Of a stretch of 64,000 bases of DNA, positions 61,988 through 64,000 are shown piece by piece. The stretch's first letter is position 1. The number at the start of each line of letters is the position of its first letter. A program made the translations under genes and the position numbers. The notes under the pieces were generated by a model. That model ran no database searches. It saw nothing but the letters and a program-made list of their open reading frames with translations, and was not told the origin of the DNA. This stretch comes from CALZIK01 sp046756565. GTDB lineage: Bacteria; Acidobacteriota; Thermoanaerobaculia; Multivoradales; JAHEKO01. The DNA is taken from assembly GCA_046756565.1 (NCBI GenBank), contig JBHHWO010000003.1:3153-67152 (forward strand), in the 5' to 3' direction.

Positions 61988-62602
61988 ATGAAGAAGACCA
62001 TCATCACCTACGGAGTCATCGCCGGCGGAATCATCGCTCTCTCGATGGCGGTCGGCTACTTCGTGACCGGCGGTGACCACATGGTCGGCGAAGCTCACGA
62101 GGAGCAGACCGGCGAAGGCGAAGACGGCGCGCTGTGGGCCGACGACGAAACCGGCGGCTTCGACGTCGAGATGTCCGAGTGGCTCGGCTATCTCTTCATG
62201 CTGGTCGCCCTCTCGGTCATCTTCCTGGGTGTCAAGAAGTACCGCGATCACGAGCTCGGCGGGGTAATCAAATTCGGTACCGCCTTTTTGATCGGCCTCG
62301 GGATCTCGGTGATCGCGAGCCTCATCTACACCGTCGCCTGGGAGGTGAGCTTGAGCCTCACCGACTATGCCTTCATCGAGGACTACACGCAGTCCGTCGT
62401 ATCCCAGAAGAAAGCCGAGGGAGTCAGCGGCGCCGAGCTCGACGCGCTCATCGCCGAGATGGAAGAGATGAAGGTCCAGTACGCCAAGCCGGTCTACCGC
62501 ATGGGCATCACCTTCATGGAGATGTTCCCCGTCGGCCTGCTGGTAAGCCTGATCTCGGCGGTCCTTCTACGCAACTCGAAGCTCCTGCCGGCGACCGCGT
62601 GA
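61988..62602 (+). CDS. DUF4199-like membrane protein
   Basis: A 204-residue protein with four predicted helices (ITYGVIAGGIIALSMAVGYF, WLGYLFMLVALSVIFLGVKK, FGTAFLIGLGISVIASLIYT, FMEMFPVGLLVSLISAVLL), the second followed by KKYRDHELGG, a pattern of the DUF4199 family. Function is unknown. A strong AGGAGG ribosome site precedes the ATG. Pairing with a small LuxR- or LytTR-type regulator is recurrent for this family. Confidence 0.85.
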   Translation: MKKTIITYGVIAGGIIALSMAVGYFVTGGDHMVGEAHEEQTGEGEDGALWADDETGGFDVEMSEWLGYLFMLVALSVIFLGVKKYRDHELGGVIKFGTAFLIGLGISVIASLIYTVAWEVSLSLTDYAFIEDYTQSVVSQKKAEGVSGAELDALIAEMEEMKVQYAKPVYRMGITFMEMFPVGLLVSLISAVLLRNSKLLPATA

Positions 62603-62655
62603 TCAGGGACGTAACGGAGTAGCTCCGTCTCGGCCGTTCTCGAAGGCATCCCCGA

Positions 62656-62661
62656 TACAAT
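62656..62661 (+). promoter_or_regulatory. -10 box of thiG
   Basis: TACAAT ends 9 bp before the thiG ATG, so the mRNA would be leaderless or nearly so. The 68 bp gap also holds a 5-bp hairpin CGGAG-TAG-CTCCG (62615-62627). No TPP riboswitch is present here. Confidence 0.45.
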
Positions 62662-62670
62662 GCCCATCCC

Positions 62671-63495
62671 ATGACGACCACCGCGCCCCCTGCCACCGAA
62701 CAACAAATCGCCCCTCTCACCATCGCCAACCGGACCTTTCGTTCCCGGCTGATTCTGGGAACCGGCAAATACAAGGACGGCGACGAGATGAACGCGGCTC
62801 TCGAAGCTTCGGGCACCGAAATGGTCACCGTTGCGCTGCGGCGAGTGCCGCTCGACGAGATCGGAAAAGGCTCGCTCATCGACCAGATCGATCAGGAGAA
62901 GTACCTCCTTCTCCCCAACACGGCCGGCTGCTACACGGCCGACGATGCCATCCGCACCGCGCGGCTCGCCCGCGAGATCGGCGGCTGGGATTTCGTCAAG
63001 CTCGAGGTCATCGGCGACCAGAAGACCCTCTTCCCGGACAACGAGCAGACGCTGGAGGCCGCCAAGATCCTGATCGACGAGGGCTTCCACGTTCTGCCCT
63101 ACACGATCGACGACCCGATCGTGGCCAAGAAGCTGGCCGACCTCGGCTGCGCAGCGGTCATGCCGCTGGCGGCGCCGATCGGCTCGGGTCTCGGCATCCG
63201 CAATCCCGCCAACCTGGCGATCATCGTCGAGCAGATGGCCGAGCGGGGCCTGCCGGTGATCGTCGACGCCGGTGTCGGCACCGCCTCGGACGCCGCGGTC
63301 GCGATGGAGCTGGGCGTCGACGGCGTTCTTATGAACACCGGGGTCGCCGAAGCCGAGGATCCAGTCAAAATGGCCCGCGCCATGAAGCTCGCCGTCGAGG
63401 CCGGCTGGCTTGCCGCTCACGCCGGCCGGATTCCGAAGAAGCTCTACGCCAACGCCTCGTCGCCTCAGGTAGGGCTGATCGGCCCGGCCGACTAA
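62671..63495 (+). CDS. thiG: thiazole synthase
   Basis: A 274-residue TIM-barrel enzyme forming the thiazole phosphate of thiamine from 1-deoxy-D-xylulose 5-phosphate, dehydroglycine and ThiS-thiocarboxylate. SRLILGTGKYKD is the N-terminal signature, the Schiff-base Lys is in WDFVKLEVIGD, and APIGSGLGIRNPANL and VDAGVGTASDAAVAMELG bind phosphate. ThiS and other thi genes are not adjacent. A GTG of the next gene follows its stop directly. Confidence 0.95.
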   Translation: MTTTAPPATEQQIAPLTIANRTFRSRLILGTGKYKDGDEMNAALEASGTEMVTVALRRVPLDEIGKGSLIDQIDQEKYLLLPNTAGCYTADDAIRTARLAREIGGWDFVKLEVIGDQKTLFPDNEQTLEAAKILIDEGFHVLPYTIDDPIVAKKLADLGCAAVMPLAAPIGSGLGIRNPANLAIIVEQMAERGLPVIVDAGVGTASDAAVAMELGVDGVLMNTGVAEAEDPVKMARAMKLAVEAGWLAAHAGRIPKKLYANASSPQVGLIGPAD

Positions 63496-64000
63496 GTGGC
63501 TGCGAGTCCCTCGCCGATTCGAGAGCGCGCTCTCCGAGCGGCGGCGGTCCTCGCGGCCCTCGTGATCCTGGCGCTGACGACGCCCAGCGTCTTTCCCTAC
63601 GACTTCTACACCTACTACAGTGCGGGCTCGCTCGCGAACGACCCGGGCCCGGCGGCCGCCTACGACATCGGCGCCCTCAACCAGCGCCACCGCGAGCTTC
63701 ATCCCGGCACCGGTCACCGGGTCGGGAGCTTCTACTACTCGCCGCTTTTTCTGGTTCCGGCGGCCGCTCTTGCGCGGTTCGACTTCGAGGCCGCGCAGAT
63801 GCTCAACCAGGTCCTGATCCTGCTCGCCCTCGGAGGCATCTTCTATCTCGTGCTCGAACCCGGCCGGCCGCGCTGGCTCCTGGCCCTCCTGTTCGTGGTC
63901 TTCGTTACCGCGGATCCGGTGCGCATCCAGTTCGTCTACCAGAACTGGACCTCGTTTCTGGTCCTGTTCGTGGGTCTCGCGCTTCGGCAGACCCACCGAG
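63496..64000 (+). CDS. membrane glycosyltransferase, GT87-like (5' part, runs off the window)
   Basis: An open frame from a GTG at 63496, immediately after the thiG stop, to the window edge (168 residues). It starts with a hydrophobic helix (RAAAVLAALVILALTTPSVF), then DFYTYYSAGSLANDPG with the acidic/aromatic motif typical of polyprenyl-phosphate-dependent GT87 enzymes, and SFYYSPLFLVPAAALARFDF. Further helices follow. Donor and acceptor are unknown. Confidence 0.7.
   Translation, partial: MAASPSPIRERALRAAAVLAALVILALTTPSVFPYDFYTYYSAGSLANDPGPAAAYDIGALNQRHRELHPGTGHRVGSFYYSPLFLVPAAALARFDFEAAQMLNQVLILLALGGIFYLVLEPGRPRWLLALLFVVFVTADPVRIQFVYQNWTSFLVLFVGLALRQTHR

Overview
The window is GC-rich, gene-dense bacterial chromosome from a Gram-negative (two-membrane) organism: it encodes BamD, CpoB/YbgF, an ExbB/ExbD/TonB-type energy-transfer set, an outer-membrane beta-barrel candidate and periplasmic multiheme cytochromes. 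MglA/MglB, two Hanks-type Ser/Thr kinases, a menaquinone (futalosine-pathway) MqnE and the general gene mix suggest Acidobacteriota, perhaps the Thermoanaerobaculia; this is inference from gene content, and a myxobacterial or deltaproteobacterial relative cannot be excluded. No rRNA, tRNA, CRISPR array or prophage was seen. One small MITE-like palindrome is present.

Layout. 1-9.96 kb: partial TldD/PmbA protein, acyl-CoA carboxylase beta subunit, histone-H1-like lysine-rich protein, glyA convergent with folC-accD, a receiver-domain Ser/Thr kinase, yebC and ruvC. 10-13.9 kb: a structured leader followed by ExbB/TolQ, two ExbD/TolR, TonB, and a secreted TPR protein with a strong terminator. 14-20.7 kb: ftsEX, PgeF, a small hypothetical, an AmgK-like sugar kinase, tatA, the MITE, a lytic transglycosylase, a Fis-type regulator and a LysM protein. 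20.9-28.4 kb: a long minus-strand run of envelope and housekeeping genes (truA, uppS, cdsA, rseP, a degenerate peroxiredoxin, a PASTA protein, rpe, bamD, cpoB). 28.4-34 kb: two membrane glycosyltransferases, a GNAT enzyme and a PcrA/UvrD helicase. 34-40 kb: glmS, glmU, yvcK, a TPR protein, mglA and mglB. 40-46.6 kb: glpD, a NYN-domain protein, a chorismate mutase/prephenate dehydrogenase, ubiX, mqnE and a deoxynucleoside kinase.

The most interesting region is 46.7-62.6 kb. Eight tightly coupled minus-strand genes (61248 down to 48577, mostly with 1-4 bp overlaps) encode a 5-heme cytochrome, an outer-membrane beta-barrel candidate, an 8-heme cytochrome built from two similar tetraheme modules, a protein with two cyclic-nucleotide-binding domains fused to four [4Fe-4S] motifs, a small cytochrome b with two HX13H helices, a membrane-anchored 10-heme cytochrome, a double-FHA protein, and a flavoprotein fused to two FHA domains and a [2Fe-2S] domain. 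A Ser/Thr kinase with a periplasmic TonB-type domain lies convergently next to it, and a membrane-bound LuxR-type regulator lies divergently at the other end. Read together, this looks like an electron conduit from cytoplasm (or quinone pool) to the outer membrane whose cytoplasmic subunits carry phosphothreonine-reading (FHA) and cyclic-nucleotide-sensing modules. The wiring is inferred; the domain content is read directly from the sequence.

Several genes have a -10-like box (often GCTAnnnT) only 0-12 bp before their start codon, which suggests leaderless or very short-leader mRNAs are common here. thiG and the first part of a GT87-like membrane protein close the window.
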